Of a DNA stretch of 64,000 nt, positions 16,691-23,960 are shown piece after piece. The notes under the pieces were generated by a model, which worked only from the letters and a program-made list of their open reading frames with translations, did no database searches and was not told the DNA's origin. How positions within the stretch are numbered: position 1 is the first letter of the stretch; each line of letters opens with the position of its first letter. The DNA comes from Streptomyces albiflavescens (lineage in GTDB: Bacteria; Actinomycetota; Actinomycetes; Streptomycetales; Streptomycetaceae): assembly GCF_014645835.1 (NCBI RefSeq), contig NZ_BMMM01000025.1, positions 66,641 to 130,640 on the forward strand. Direction: 5' to 3'. The translations under genes were made by a program, and so were the position numbers.

Positions 16691-17316
16691 CCATTCGTCT
16701 TCTGCTCGCGGACGATCATCCCGTCGTACGCGCCGGACTGCGCGCCGTCCTGTCCGCGGAGCCGGACTTCGAGATCGTCGCGGAGGCACCGACGGCGGAG
16801 GCGGCGGTCGACCGCGCCGGAGCGGGTGGCGTCGACGTCGTGCTCATGGACCTGCAGTTCGGTCCCGGCATGCACGGCGCGCAGGCCACGGCGGCGATCA
16901 CGGCACGCCCCGGTGCGCCCCGCGTCCTGGTCCTGACCACCTACGACACCGATGCGGACATCCTCGCGGCGGTCGAGGCGGGCGCGGCCGGCTATCTCCT
17001 CAAGGACGCCCCGCCCGAGGAGCTGTCCGCCGCGGTCCGCACCGCCGCCTCGGGCCACTCCGCTCTCGCTCCTTCGGTCGCCGACCGCCTGATGGACCGG
17101 ATGCGCACCCCGGCGGCCGCCCTCAGCCGCCGCGAACTGGAAGTCCTCGAACTCGTCAGGGACGGCCTCTCCAACCACCGGATCAGCAAGCGACTGTTCC
17201 TGAGCCAGGCGACGGTGAAGTCCCATCTGGTGCACATCTACGCCAAGTTGGGCGTGGATTCGCGCACGGCGGCGGTGGCGGCGGCCACGGAACGAGGGGT
17301 CATCCGGAGACGCTGA
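16687..17316 (+). CDS. NarL/LuxR-family response regulator
   Basis: DNA-binding response regulator (209 aa) for the adjacent kinase. In the receiver domain Asp9, Asp10 and the phosphorylation site Asp55 (VVLMDLQF) are present, with the conserved Thr in LVLTTYDTD and Lys in GYLLKDAPPEEL. The C-terminal LuxR helix-turn-helix (ALSRRELEVLELVRDGLSNH and the ATVKSHLVHIYAKLGV segment) lies around 145-205. The start ATG overlaps the kinase stop, so the two are translationally coupled. It probably controls the divergent ABC genes. Confidence 0.95.
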   Translation: MTIRLLLADDHPVVRAGLRAVLSAEPDFEIVAEAPTAEAAVDRAGAGGVDVVLMDLQFGPGMHGAQATAAITARPGAPRVLVLTTYDTDADILAAVEAGAAGYLLKDAPPEELSAAVRTAASGHSALAPSVADRLMDRMRTPAAALSRRELEVLELVRDGLSNHRISKRLFLSQATVKSHLVHIYAKLGVDSRTAAVAAATERGVIRRR

Positions 17317-17360
17317 CTCGGCCGTGCCGGTGGTGTACGGCTCGTGACGGAGGTGCACGG

Positions 17361-17648
17361 CTATCGCCGCGGCGGTTCTCCGAAGAGCTCCACCGCGCTG
17401 CGGACATCGGCGAGGCTGGTCGCCAGTGCGCTGACCGAGCCGATCGCGCCCGCGACCAGAAGCAGGGAGCGACGCAGCCGCGGGATCTCGGGGATGCCGC
17501 TGACGGCCATCGCGGCGAGGGCCGCGAGCTCGTCCTCGGCGATGCCGCGGTCGGGGAATTCGGCCGGGTGCGCGGCGAGTTCACGGCGCAGCCGGGAGAC
17601 GGCGGTGCGCAGTCCCGCCACCCTCGGATCCTCGTCGCTGCCGGTCAC
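17361..17648 (-). CDS. Small conserved actinobacterial protein (DUF5955-like)
   Basis: Predicted 95-aa protein that resembles a family of short Streptomyces proteins of unknown function (I recall DUF5955, not checked). The first half is a charged helix (GLRTAVSRLRRELAAHPAEF) and the second contains a hydrophobic stretch (RSLLLVAGAIGSVSALATSL, about 62-82) that may sit in or against the membrane. It ends AVELFGEPPRR. The start is GTG 17648, with AGAGG just upstream; the frame stays open for 50 further codons without support. It is convergent with the response regulator, and its function is unknown. Confidence 0.7.
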   Translation of the reverse strand: MTGSDEDPRVAGLRTAVSRLRRELAAHPAEFPDRGIAEDELAALAAMAVSGIPEIPRLRRSLLLVAGAIGSVSALATSLADVRSAVELFGEPPRR

Positions 17649-17885
17649 TGACCTCTGCCCCAAGCTCCGCAACACAGCTCTCCCCCTCGCACGTCGTTGT
17701 GCGTCAGTCCTTCGTACGTCGGCCCCAGCTCCCCGTGGCGGTGGTCGGGCGCCGGGGGACGCGGGCCAGTAAACGCCACCCCGTGCACCGGGCGCCACTC
17801 CGCGGACCGAAATTCAGCCCATGGACACCACAGGGCCCGTCCGGGTTCCGGGGCGCGCTCCGGCCGGGTCGGGTATGCAGGGGAC

Positions 17886-18485
17886 ATGACGGAGAACAAA
17901 GACCAGGTGGCCGGGCTGCTGTTGGCGGCCGGCGGCGGACGGCGCCTCGGGGGGCGCCCCAAGGCACTCCTGTCCCACCGGGGACGGCCTCTTGTCGAAC
18001 ACGCGGTCGAAGTCCTGCGCTCGGGGGGCATCACCCGGGTCCACGTGGTTCTGGGCGCCCAGGCCGACATCGTACGGGAGCGGGCGGAACTGCCGGGCTG
18101 CGTCCTCGTCGACAACCCGCAATGGGAGGAGGGGATGGGCTCCTCGCTTCGAGCGGGGCTGGACTCGCTGGCCGGCACGGGAGCGCGGGCCGCTCTGGTG
18201 TCACTCGTCGATCAGCCCGGAATCGGTCGGGAGGCGGTGGCCCGGGTGCTGGCCGCCTACGTATCACCGCTGTCACTCGCGGCGGCGGCGTACGACGGGG
18301 AGCGCGGCCACCCGGTGCTCTTCGGCGCGGGGCACTGGGCCGGGATCGCGGCGACGGCCACGGGCGACCGGGGGGCGCGCGCCTATCTGAAGGCGCACGA
18401 GGACGCGATCACGCTCGTCGAGTGCGGCGATGTGGCACAGGCGTACGACATCGACACGGAAGGCGATCTGATCCACCTTGAGTAA
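17886..18485 (+). CDS. MobA/MocA-like nucleotidyltransferase
   Basis: A 199-aa NTP transferase of the molybdenum-cofactor guanylyl/cytidylyltransferase family. The N-terminal nucleotide-binding signature GLLLAAGGGRRLGGRPKALL occupies residues 9-28. Later landmarks are VDNPQWEEGMGSSL near 80, SLVDQPGI near 104 (metal-binding Asp) and GHPVLFGAGHW near 140, all as in MocA. Such enzymes attach CMP or GMP to molybdopterin. It lies between the allantoin genes and malate synthase, and xanthine dehydrogenase, the purine-pathway molybdoenzyme, needs this cofactor. That link is inference because no xanthine dehydrogenase is in the window. A GGGG ribosome site precedes ATG 17886. Confidence 0.85.
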   Translation: MTENKDQVAGLLLAAGGGRRLGGRPKALLSHRGRPLVEHAVEVLRSGGITRVHVVLGAQADIVRERAELPGCVLVDNPQWEEGMGSSLRAGLDSLAGTGARAALVSLVDQPGIGREAVARVLAAYVSPLSLAAAAYDGERGHPVLFGAGHWAGIAATATGDRGARAYLKAHEDAITLVECGDVAQAYDIDTEGDLIHLE

Positions 18486-18533
18486 GCATGGTGGCACCGA
18501 GCGCCACCTTGCCTCGACTCAGAGAATCTCGAC

Positions 18534-18550
18534 ATCAACAAACCATTGAA
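18534..18550. promoter_or_regulatory. Palindromic operator (TTCAAC-N5-GTTGAA family) upstream of aceB
   Basis: ATCAAC-AAACC-ATTGAA, 132 bases before the malate synthase start and one base from the tandem AllR-like boxes. Same 17-bp geometry as the boxes at 12200, 44563 and 47608. Confidence 0.5.
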
Positions 18551-18551
18551 C

Positions 18552-18587
18552 TTCCACCATGAGGAAACTAGTATCCACTGCTCAGAA
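18552..18587. promoter_or_regulatory. Tandem AllR-like operator upstream of aceB
   Basis: TTCCACCATGAGGAA (18552-18566), 6 bp, then ATCCACTGCTCAGAA (18573-18587). The layout is 15-6-15 bp, identical to the allB/allR, hyi and gcl regions. It links malate synthase to the allantoin regulon. Confidence 0.65.
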
Positions 18588-18681
18588 GCGCTGGACCGCC
18601 CCGACGGCGCGGTCAGCCGCATCCGGTGCCCGTGGCACCCAGTGCCGTATGTACGCAGCTCGCTGAAGGAAGTGACAGCTC

Positions 18682-20316
18682 ATGTCCGCACCAGCGCCGT
18701 CCCCGCTGGCCATCGTCGACGCCGAGCCCCTGCCCCGGCAGGAAGAGGTCCTCACCGACGCGGCCCTCGCCTTCGTGGCCGAGCTGCACCGGCTGTTCAC
18801 GCCCCGGCGTGACGAGCTCCTCGCCCGCCGCGCGGAGCGCCGCGCCGAGATCGCCCGCACCTCCACGCTCGACTTCCTTCCGGAGACCGCCGCGATCCGC
18901 GCGGACGACTCCTGGAAGGTGGCCCCCGCTCCTGCCGCCCTGAACGACCGCCGCGTCGAGATCACCGGCCCCACCGACCGCAAGATGACCATCAACGCCC
19001 TCAACTCGGGCGCCAGGGTCTGGCTCGCGGACTTCGAGGACGCCTCGGCGCCCACCTGGGAGAACGTGGTCACCGGCCAGCTCAACCTGATCGACGCGTA
19101 CACCCGGAACATCGACTTCACCGACCCGAAGTCCGGCAAGTCCTACGCCCTGAAGGCGAACGACGAGCTCGCGACGGTCGTCATGCGACCGCGCGGCTGG
19201 CACCTGAACGAGCGCCACCTCGTCGACGCGGACGGCAGGCCCGTCCCCGGCGCGCTCGTCGACTTCGGCCTCTACTTCTTCCACAACGCGCAGCGCCTGC
19301 TCGACCTCGGCAAGGGCCCGTACTTCTACCTCCCGAAGACGGAGTCGCACCTGGAGGCCCGCCTCTGGAACGACGTCTTCGTCTTCGCGCAGGACTACGT
19401 CGGCATCCCGCAGGGCACCGTCCGCGCGACCGTCCTCATCGAGACGATCACGGCCGCGTACGAGATGGAGGAGATCCTCTACGAACTCCGCGACCACGCC
19501 GCCGGGTTGAACGCGGGCCGCTGGGACTACCTCTTCTCCATCGTCAAGAACTTCCGTGACGGCGGCCAGAAGTTCGTGCTGCCGGACCGCAACGCGGTCA
19601 CGATGACGGCCCCGTTCATGCGCGCGTACACCGAACTGCTCGTCCGCACCTGCCACAAGCGCGGCGCGCACGCGATCGGCGGCATGGCGGCGTTCATCCC
19701 CTCGCGTCGCGACGAAGAGGTCAACAAGGTCGCCTTCGAGAAGGTCAAGGCCGACAAGGACCGCGAGGCGAACGACGGCTTCGACGGGTCGTGGGTGGCC
19801 CACCCGGACCTGGTGCCGATCGCGATGGCCTCCTTCGACGCGGTCCTCGGCGACAAGCCCAACCAGAAGGACCGGCTGCGCGAGGATGTCTCCGTCGCCG
19901 CCGGCGACCTGATCGCCATCGACTCCCTCGACGCCAGGCCGACGTACGACGGACTGGTCAACGCCGTCCAGGTCGGCATCCGCTACATCGAGGCCTGGCT
20001 GCGCGGCCTCGGCGCGGTCGCCATCTTCAATCTGATGGAGGACGCGGCGACCGCCGAGATCTCCCGCTCGCAGATCTGGCAGTGGATCAACGCGGGCGTC
20101 GAGTTCGAGCACGACGGAAAGTCCGTGAAGGCCACGCCGGAACTGGCCCGCGAGGTCGCCGCCGAGGAGCTGGCGCACATCCGCGCCGAGATCGGCGAGG
20201 AGGCCTTCGCGGCGGGCCACTGGCAGCAGGCCCACGACCTGCTCCTGGAGGTCGCGCTCGACGAGAACTACGCGGACTTCCTGACCCTGCCCGCCTACGA
20301 GCAGCTGGCCGGCTGA
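18682..20316 (+). CDS. aceB: Malate synthase A
   Basis: Condenses glyoxylate and acetyl-CoA to malate (EC 2.3.3.9). The 544-aa protein has the form A length. Conserved blocks include GARVWLADFEDASAPTWEN near 110-128, VVMRPRGWHLNERHL near 170 (substrate-binding Arg), TVLIETITAAYEMEEIL near 250, and the C-terminal NLMEDAATAEISRSQIWQW block near 450, which contains the catalytic base region. The tandem AllR-like operator upstream ties it to allantoin catabolism, where glyoxylate is the end product. It converges with the SelW-like gene, with only 4 bp between stop codons. Confidence 0.97.
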   Translation: MSAPAPSPLAIVDAEPLPRQEEVLTDAALAFVAELHRLFTPRRDELLARRAERRAEIARTSTLDFLPETAAIRADDSWKVAPAPAALNDRRVEITGPTDRKMTINALNSGARVWLADFEDASAPTWENVVTGQLNLIDAYTRNIDFTDPKSGKSYALKANDELATVVMRPRGWHLNERHLVDADGRPVPGALVDFGLYFFHNAQRLLDLGKGPYFYLPKTESHLEARLWNDVFVFAQDYVGIPQGTVRATVLIETITAAYEMEEILYELRDHAAGLNAGRWDYLFSIVKNFRDGGQKFVLPDRNAVTMTAPFMRAYTELLVRTCHKRGAHAIGGMAAFIPSRRDEEVNKVAFEKVKADKDREANDGFDGSWVAHPDLVPIAMASFDAVLGDKPNQKDRLREDVSVAAGDLIAIDSLDARPTYDGLVNAVQVGIRYIEAWLRGLGAVAIFNLMEDAATAEISRSQIWQWINAGVEFEHDGKSVKATPELAREVAAEELAHIRAEIGEEAFAAGHWQQAHDLLLEVALDENYADFLTLPAYEQLAG

Positions 20317-20320
20317 ACCG

Positions 20321-20596
20321 TCACTTGTCCGAGTGGCCCAGGGACTTTTCCGGGGCCACTCGGTCGCGGACGAGGCGCTTCACCGCCGTGGGTTCCGGGA
20401 AGCCCTGCTCCCGCCGGTCCCAGACGACCTCGTCGTCGACCCGTACGACGAAGACACCGCCGGTGCCGGGCTTCAGGGACAGCTCCGTCAGCTCGGTCTC
20501 GAACGTCGTGAGCAGCTCCTGCGCCAGCCAGGCGGCGCGGGGCAGCCAGCGGCACTGGGTGCAGTACTCGATCTGAACGCGGTGGATCTCTGTCAT
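20321..20596 (-). CDS. SelW/SelT/Rdx-family thioredoxin-like protein
   Basis: A 91-aa thioredoxin-fold protein with the Rdx CxxC motif near the N-terminus (YCTQCRW, Cys12 and Cys15), followed by the conserved GTGGVFVVRVDDEVVWDR strand-turn and the GFPEPTAVKRLVRD helix. Members are thought to act in redox signalling or repair; no partner is established for the bacterial ones. The start ATG overlaps the stop of the upstream HipA-like kinase gene (ATGA, 20593-20596), which implies coupled expression. Confidence 0.9.
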   Translation of the reverse strand: MTEIHRVQIEYCTQCRWLPRAAWLAQELLTTFETELTELSLKPGTGGVFVVRVDDEVVWDRREQGFPEPTAVKRLVRDRVAPEKSLGHSDK

Positions 20597-21507
20597 CCGA
20601 GGTGTACCGACCAATCCTGTTCCGCCGCCGGCTTGCCGTGCAGGTCCGGGACCCGCTTCAGCCAGTCCGGCCGGCCTTCCTGGGTTTTCGCCGCGCGGTG
20701 GGCGTCTTCGGCGGCGAGCTCCTCCCGGGTGGGGAAGTCCGTGGGCAGCCAGGCCGCGGAAGCCCGCACGCGGGCGTGCAGATAGCCGACGTAGGCCTCG
20801 CGGACCTCGTCGGGGGTGGTGAAGCCGGGCTCTTCCCTGAGCCAGCCGTCGGGCACCTCGTCCAGGACCGAGCGCAGAAGTTCCTCGGTCACCAAGGGGG
20901 CGAGTGCGGCGTCCGCCGCCCGGACGTCGGGGCTGTAGCCACCGAGCGCGTGGCGCCGGAAGTCGTACGCCTTCTCCGGTGCCGAGGCGTCCCAGCGGTG
21001 GTGGAAGACCAGGGCGGCGCCGTGGTCGATGAGCCACAGCCGTGGGGGCGCGGTGCCGAAGGTGGGCCAGATCATCAGGTTCGAGCTGTGCACCGTGCGG
21101 TCCACGTTGACCGTGAGGGCGTCCAGCCAGATCACCTTGCCCGCCTCCAGCGGGTCGACGGGGAACGTCCTGGCGATCTCCGGGGTGAAGTCCTTCGCGC
21201 CCGGCAGATAGTCCATGCCCAGGTTCAGGCCGGCGCTGGAGCGCAGAAGGTCCTGGACCTCCTGGTGGGGCTCGTGCCCGCCCACCGCCGGGTCGAAGTG
21301 CACGAGGACCAGCTCGGGGAACCTCAGCCCGAGGGCGCGCGCCAGCTCACCGACGATGATCTCGGCGACCAGCGCCTTGCGGCCCTGCGCGGAGCCCGTG
21401 AACTTCACGACGTACGTGCCGAGGTCGTCGGCCTCGACGACTCCGGGGACGGAGCCACCGGACCGCAGGGGGGCGATGTAGCGGGTTGCAGCAACCTCTC
21501 TCAACAT
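20593..21507 (-). CDS. HipA-family kinase
   Basis: Protein kinase-like enzyme (304 aa) of the stand-alone HipA family seen in actinobacteria. An N-terminal glycine-rich region with a VVKF lysine lies near 33-36, a catalytic-loop motif VDRTVHSSNLMIW near 138 (Asp and Asn), and a metal-binding Asp in LWLIDHGAAL near 160. There is no HipB-type antitoxin next to it, so a toxin-antitoxin role is not supported; its operon partner is a SelW-like protein, coupled by a 4-bp overlap. The start at ATG 21507 leads directly into MLREVAATRYIAPL, which is typical of this family. Confidence 0.87.
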   Translation of the reverse strand: MLREVAATRYIAPLRSGGSVPGVVEADDLGTYVVKFTGSAQGRKALVAEIIVGELARALGLRFPELVLVHFDPAVGGHEPHQEVQDLLRSSAGLNLGMDYLPGAKDFTPEIARTFPVDPLEAGKVIWLDALTVNVDRTVHSSNLMIWPTFGTAPPRLWLIDHGAALVFHHRWDASAPEKAYDFRRHALGGYSPDVRAADAALAPLVTEELLRSVLDEVPDGWLREEPGFTTPDEVREAYVGYLHARVRASAAWLPTDFPTREELAAEDAHRAAKTQEGRPDWLKRVPDLHGKPAAEQDWSVHLG

Positions 21508-21586
21508 CTTCGAAGGTCCCGTCGCATATCTGCCTTATATTCCACGGCCAGCTCCAAGGTGCTGCACTCCGGGGAAACGTCCACGA

Positions 21587-21760
21587 TCACTCCTGAGAAT
21601 CTGTGGAGCTTCGACTGGCACGCTCGTCTCCCTTTCTCCCCAGCAGTCCGTCGATGGCGGTGCGACCCTTGCTTCCGGCCTCCGGCATGAAGTGAGCATA
21701 GTAACCAAGCGTGACAGCCGGGGAGGAATGCCCGAGCCATCGCGCCGTCGTCACCACGGA
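21587..21760 (-). pseudogene. Tyrosine recombinase (phage integrase) C-terminal remnant
   Basis: On the minus strand it reads TTARWLGHSSPAVTLGYYAH then FMPEAGSKGRTAIDGLLG. This is the box II end of actinophage/ICE integrases: the LGH histidine motif followed by the nucleophile Tyr in TLGYYAHF. The reading frame enters directly from the MITE boundary at 21760/21761, ends at a stop at 21587, and lacks everything upstream (catalytic Arg, core-binding domain). It is the scar of a former integrated element; no attachment-site tRNA is visible. Confidence 0.8.
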
Positions 21761-21998
21761 CTAGGGGGTTTCTGATGGATCTCCGTGGAAGAAGGAGCGG
21801 CGTTCGGTGCGTGCTCTCGGCGTGCCGGGCGGAAGTCCTCGATGGGGGTCCCCCCGCGCGAGCGAAGCCGAGCGTGGGGGAGGAGCTACTAGGGCTTTTG
21901 TCCGGTGCGGCGAGTGGGGGCACCTCCCACGCCCTTAAGGCAGTGGGGGAGCGTGCCGGGCGTCGCGACGCCGCGGAGATCCATCAGAAGCCCCCTAG
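21761..21998. mobile_element. MITE (family b, copy 1) interrupted by a 131-bp insertion
   Basis: Bounded by CTAG at both ends, with terminal inverted repeats of about 28 bp beginning CTAGGGGGTTTCTGATGG (left) and its near-exact complement (right). Apart from a 131-bp insertion, the sequence matches copy 2 (55280-55387, opposite orientation) except for one extra G/C near one end of copy 2. The insertion is flanked by a 12-bp direct repeat, GCGTGCCGGGCG, at 21820-21831 and 21951-21962. Confidence 0.85.
21832..21950. repeat. Palindromic repeat block inserted inside the MITE
   Basis: Contains two GC-rich hairpins. The first (about 21844-21882) has G-run/C-run arms around GCGAGCGAAGCCGAGCG. The second (about 21913-21950) has GGGGGCACCTCCC-type arms. 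A diverged copy of the first lies inside the LAL regulator gene at 62496-62538, so it is a dispersed repeat. Confidence 0.7.
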
Positions 21999-22472
21999 GC
22001 CGAATCGCGTGGTGAACAGGAGAGAGAACTTCCTCCGCTGCCCGCCCGCCTGGTTTCGTGGGACCCGTACGGCCGTCAGGCCCCCGCCATTGCCCGCGCC
22101 GGCCGTGTGCGTCAGCCGAGGTGCGTCGTCGGCCGGCGAGGTCCGGGGCTGTGCCGTCGCGGCACCAGCGGCCAGACTCGCGAGGACCACAAAGGAGGGC
22201 CTTCGGCGGACTGCCCGTGGCGGAGTTGGACGGCCGTCCCGGCCAACGGCCTTGTCGACAAGTGCTGTACCTGGTGGGCGGACGGAAGTGCTTCGTCTGT
22301 ACGGCGTGCGGGCCGCGCAGGCCTGCCAGGACCCCTTGCGGAGCATCGGGCTTACGGGCGGCCGGCTGCGGTTGCTCGCAGTCGAGCCAGGGGGCCGTCC
22401 GGCCGCGTGGTTGTGGTGGTTCCGACGGGAGCTGTGTTGAAAGGAACCGGCCGCTGCCGGACAGGACAGGTT

Positions 22473-23057
22473 GTGGAATCCATGACGGAACAGGAGACGC
22501 GCCGGAATCGGCAGGCGCGCTTCGAAGGACTGGCGCGTGTGGTGGCGGAACCGCTGCACCGGTATCTGCTGCGACGGACGAACCCAGACATGGTCGAGGA
22601 CGTCTTGTCGGAGACGATGCTGGTGCTGTGGCGCCGCATCGACGATGTGCCCGGGCCCGGAACCGGTCCCCCGCCCGATCCCGATGACGTGCTGCCGTGG
22701 TGCTACGGAGTGGCACGGGGCTGCTTGACCAATGCCCGCCGCGCTGACGGACGCAGGCTCCGCCTGGTGGAGCGGCTGATCCGGACACAGCAGCACCCTT
22801 CGACAATGGCCCCCGATCACAGCGACCTGCATGCCGCGCTCGATGGCCTTGGAGAACTGGACCGCGAGATGGTGCGACTGTGGGCATGGGAGGGCCTGGC
22901 GCCGCGTCAGATCGCGGAAGTGACCGGGCTCACCTCCAACGCTGTGAGCATCCGGCTCCACCGGGCGAAGAAGAAACTCGCCGCACAGCTGCAGCTGACG
23001 CGAAAGAACACCGAACGGCCCGGACACAAGCCAGATGAAGGAAGGAGCAGTCAGTGA
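22473..23057 (+). CDS. ECF-type RNA polymerase sigma factor
   Basis: Extracytoplasmic-function sigma factor of about 194 aa. The region 2 helix includes LHRYLLRRTNPDMVEDVLSE and TMLVLWRRIDDVP (about 25-60), with the DVLSETMLVLWRR core recognising the -10 element. Region 4 is the helix-turn-helix LDREMVRLWAWEGLAPRQIA plus LTSNAVSIRLHRAKKKL near 130-175. GTG 22473 has AGGA six bases upstream; ATG 22482 in the same frame is an alternative. The end overlaps the next gene by GTGA, an arrangement typical of a sigma factor and its membrane partner. The promoters it recognises are unknown. Confidence 0.88.
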   Translation: MESMTEQETRRNRQARFEGLARVVAEPLHRYLLRRTNPDMVEDVLSETMLVLWRRIDDVPGPGTGPPPDPDDVLPWCYGVARGCLTNARRADGRRLRLVERLIRTQQHPSTMAPDHSDLHAALDGLGELDREMVRLWAWEGLAPRQIAEVTGLTSNAVSIRLHRAKKKLAAQLQLTRKNTERPGHKPDEGRSSQ

Positions 23058-23680
23058 ATGACGACGAGCTGTTGGCCCGACTGAGGGCTGCGGACCCGGC
23101 ACTGACCCCAAGAGCTCCGCTGCCCGACATCAACCGTCTTGTGGAGGCTGCCTTGAACACCGACATCACGCCCCCGTCAGAGAAGACCGCGGCCGGCATC
23201 ACTACGCGCCCTGCGAAGGCCGTCGCCGTACGGCGACGCCGCCGTCTCCTCACACTCGCGGCGGCTGCCGGTCTGCTCATGCTCGGAGGCGGCATCGCAG
23301 GAGGAATCATGGCGAACGGCGACAGCGGTCACTCGTCCGCGTCCGGGCCGCTGACGCTCACCGCCGCGAGCGGTACTGCCCACGCCAAGTGCATGGCACC
23401 GATCCCCGACCGGCTGCGCCGGTACCCGACGCTCTTCGAAGGAACGGTCACCTCCGTCAAGGGCTCCTCGGCCTTCTTCCGTGTCGATCACTGGTTGCGC
23501 GGTGGTGACTCGGACACGGTACGGCTCAACAGCGACACCAACGAGCCCGAGAGCCTGACGTTCTTGGTCGGAGAGCACTACATCGTGGCCGCCACCAAGG
23601 ACGGCACCGTCCCCCAGTGCGGCGCGAACATGGCCTCAGACGAAACCAGGAGCAAGTTTCGCCAGGCATACGGAAAATAA
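23054..23680 (+). CDS. Single-pass membrane protein coupled to the sigma factor
   Basis: A 208-aa protein with a cytoplasmic N-terminus (MNDDELLARLRAADPALTPR), an arginine-rich segment and a single transmembrane helix (LLTLAAAAGLLMLGGGIAGG, about 65-85). A 120-residue extracellular domain with two cysteines near 113 and 192 follows. It starts inside the sigma factor gene (GTGA overlap). By position and topology it may be an anti-sigma or sigma-associated sensor, but no zinc anti-sigma motif (HxxxCxxC) is present. The outer domain (PTLFEGTVTSVKGSSAFFRV, then a W near 147) suggests a small beta-barrel. Confidence 0.75.
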   Translation: MNDDELLARLRAADPALTPRAPLPDINRLVEAALNTDITPPSEKTAAGITTRPAKAVAVRRRRRLLTLAAAAGLLMLGGGIAGGIMANGDSGHSSASGPLTLTAASGTAHAKCMAPIPDRLRRYPTLFEGTVTSVKGSSAFFRVDHWLRGGDSDTVRLNSDTNEPESLTFLVGEHYIVAATKDGTVPQCGANMASDETRSKFRQAYGK

Positions 23681-23960
23681 CCGCACACGCCGCCTGGAGC
23701 AGCAGGGCGCACACGGCGGCTTCGGCGGCGAGGCCGCGCTGACCCGCTGACCCGGTGGCCCGGTGGCCTCCGAGCCGGAGTCGATCCCAAGGGCCCTCCG
23801 TACACCTGCCCTCAGGCGCGGGTGGATCGCCCGGCTCTGGGGCCACGCGAAAGCGTGCACGGGGGCGACGGCGCGTGCCGACCCGTGGGGGTGCCGGAAA
23901 GCAGCCACCGTCGGTCCCCGTGCACGATCGCGGGTCACGTCCGCCGATCCAGGCGGACGA

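Larger units (their letters stand above)
21508..22472. other. Intergenic region with integrase remnant and interrupted MITE
   Basis: About 1 kb without an intact gene. It contains the C-terminal end of a tyrosine recombinase (21587-21760) and a MITE split by another repeat (21761-21998). From 22000 to 22470 is unassigned sequence leading to the sigma factor gene, in which I see no convincing gene. Confidence 0.6.

Noticed and set aside
15158..16789. A long N-terminal extension of the ABC permease on the minus strand
   Set aside because: The frame stays open across the divergent promoter and the histidine kinase gene. The permease homology begins at 15157, and the extension is compositionally like antisense DNA.
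20593..21507. A HipBA toxin-antitoxin locus
   Set aside because: No HipB-like helix-turn-helix gene is adjacent and the kinase belongs to the stand-alone family; the neighbour is SelW-like.
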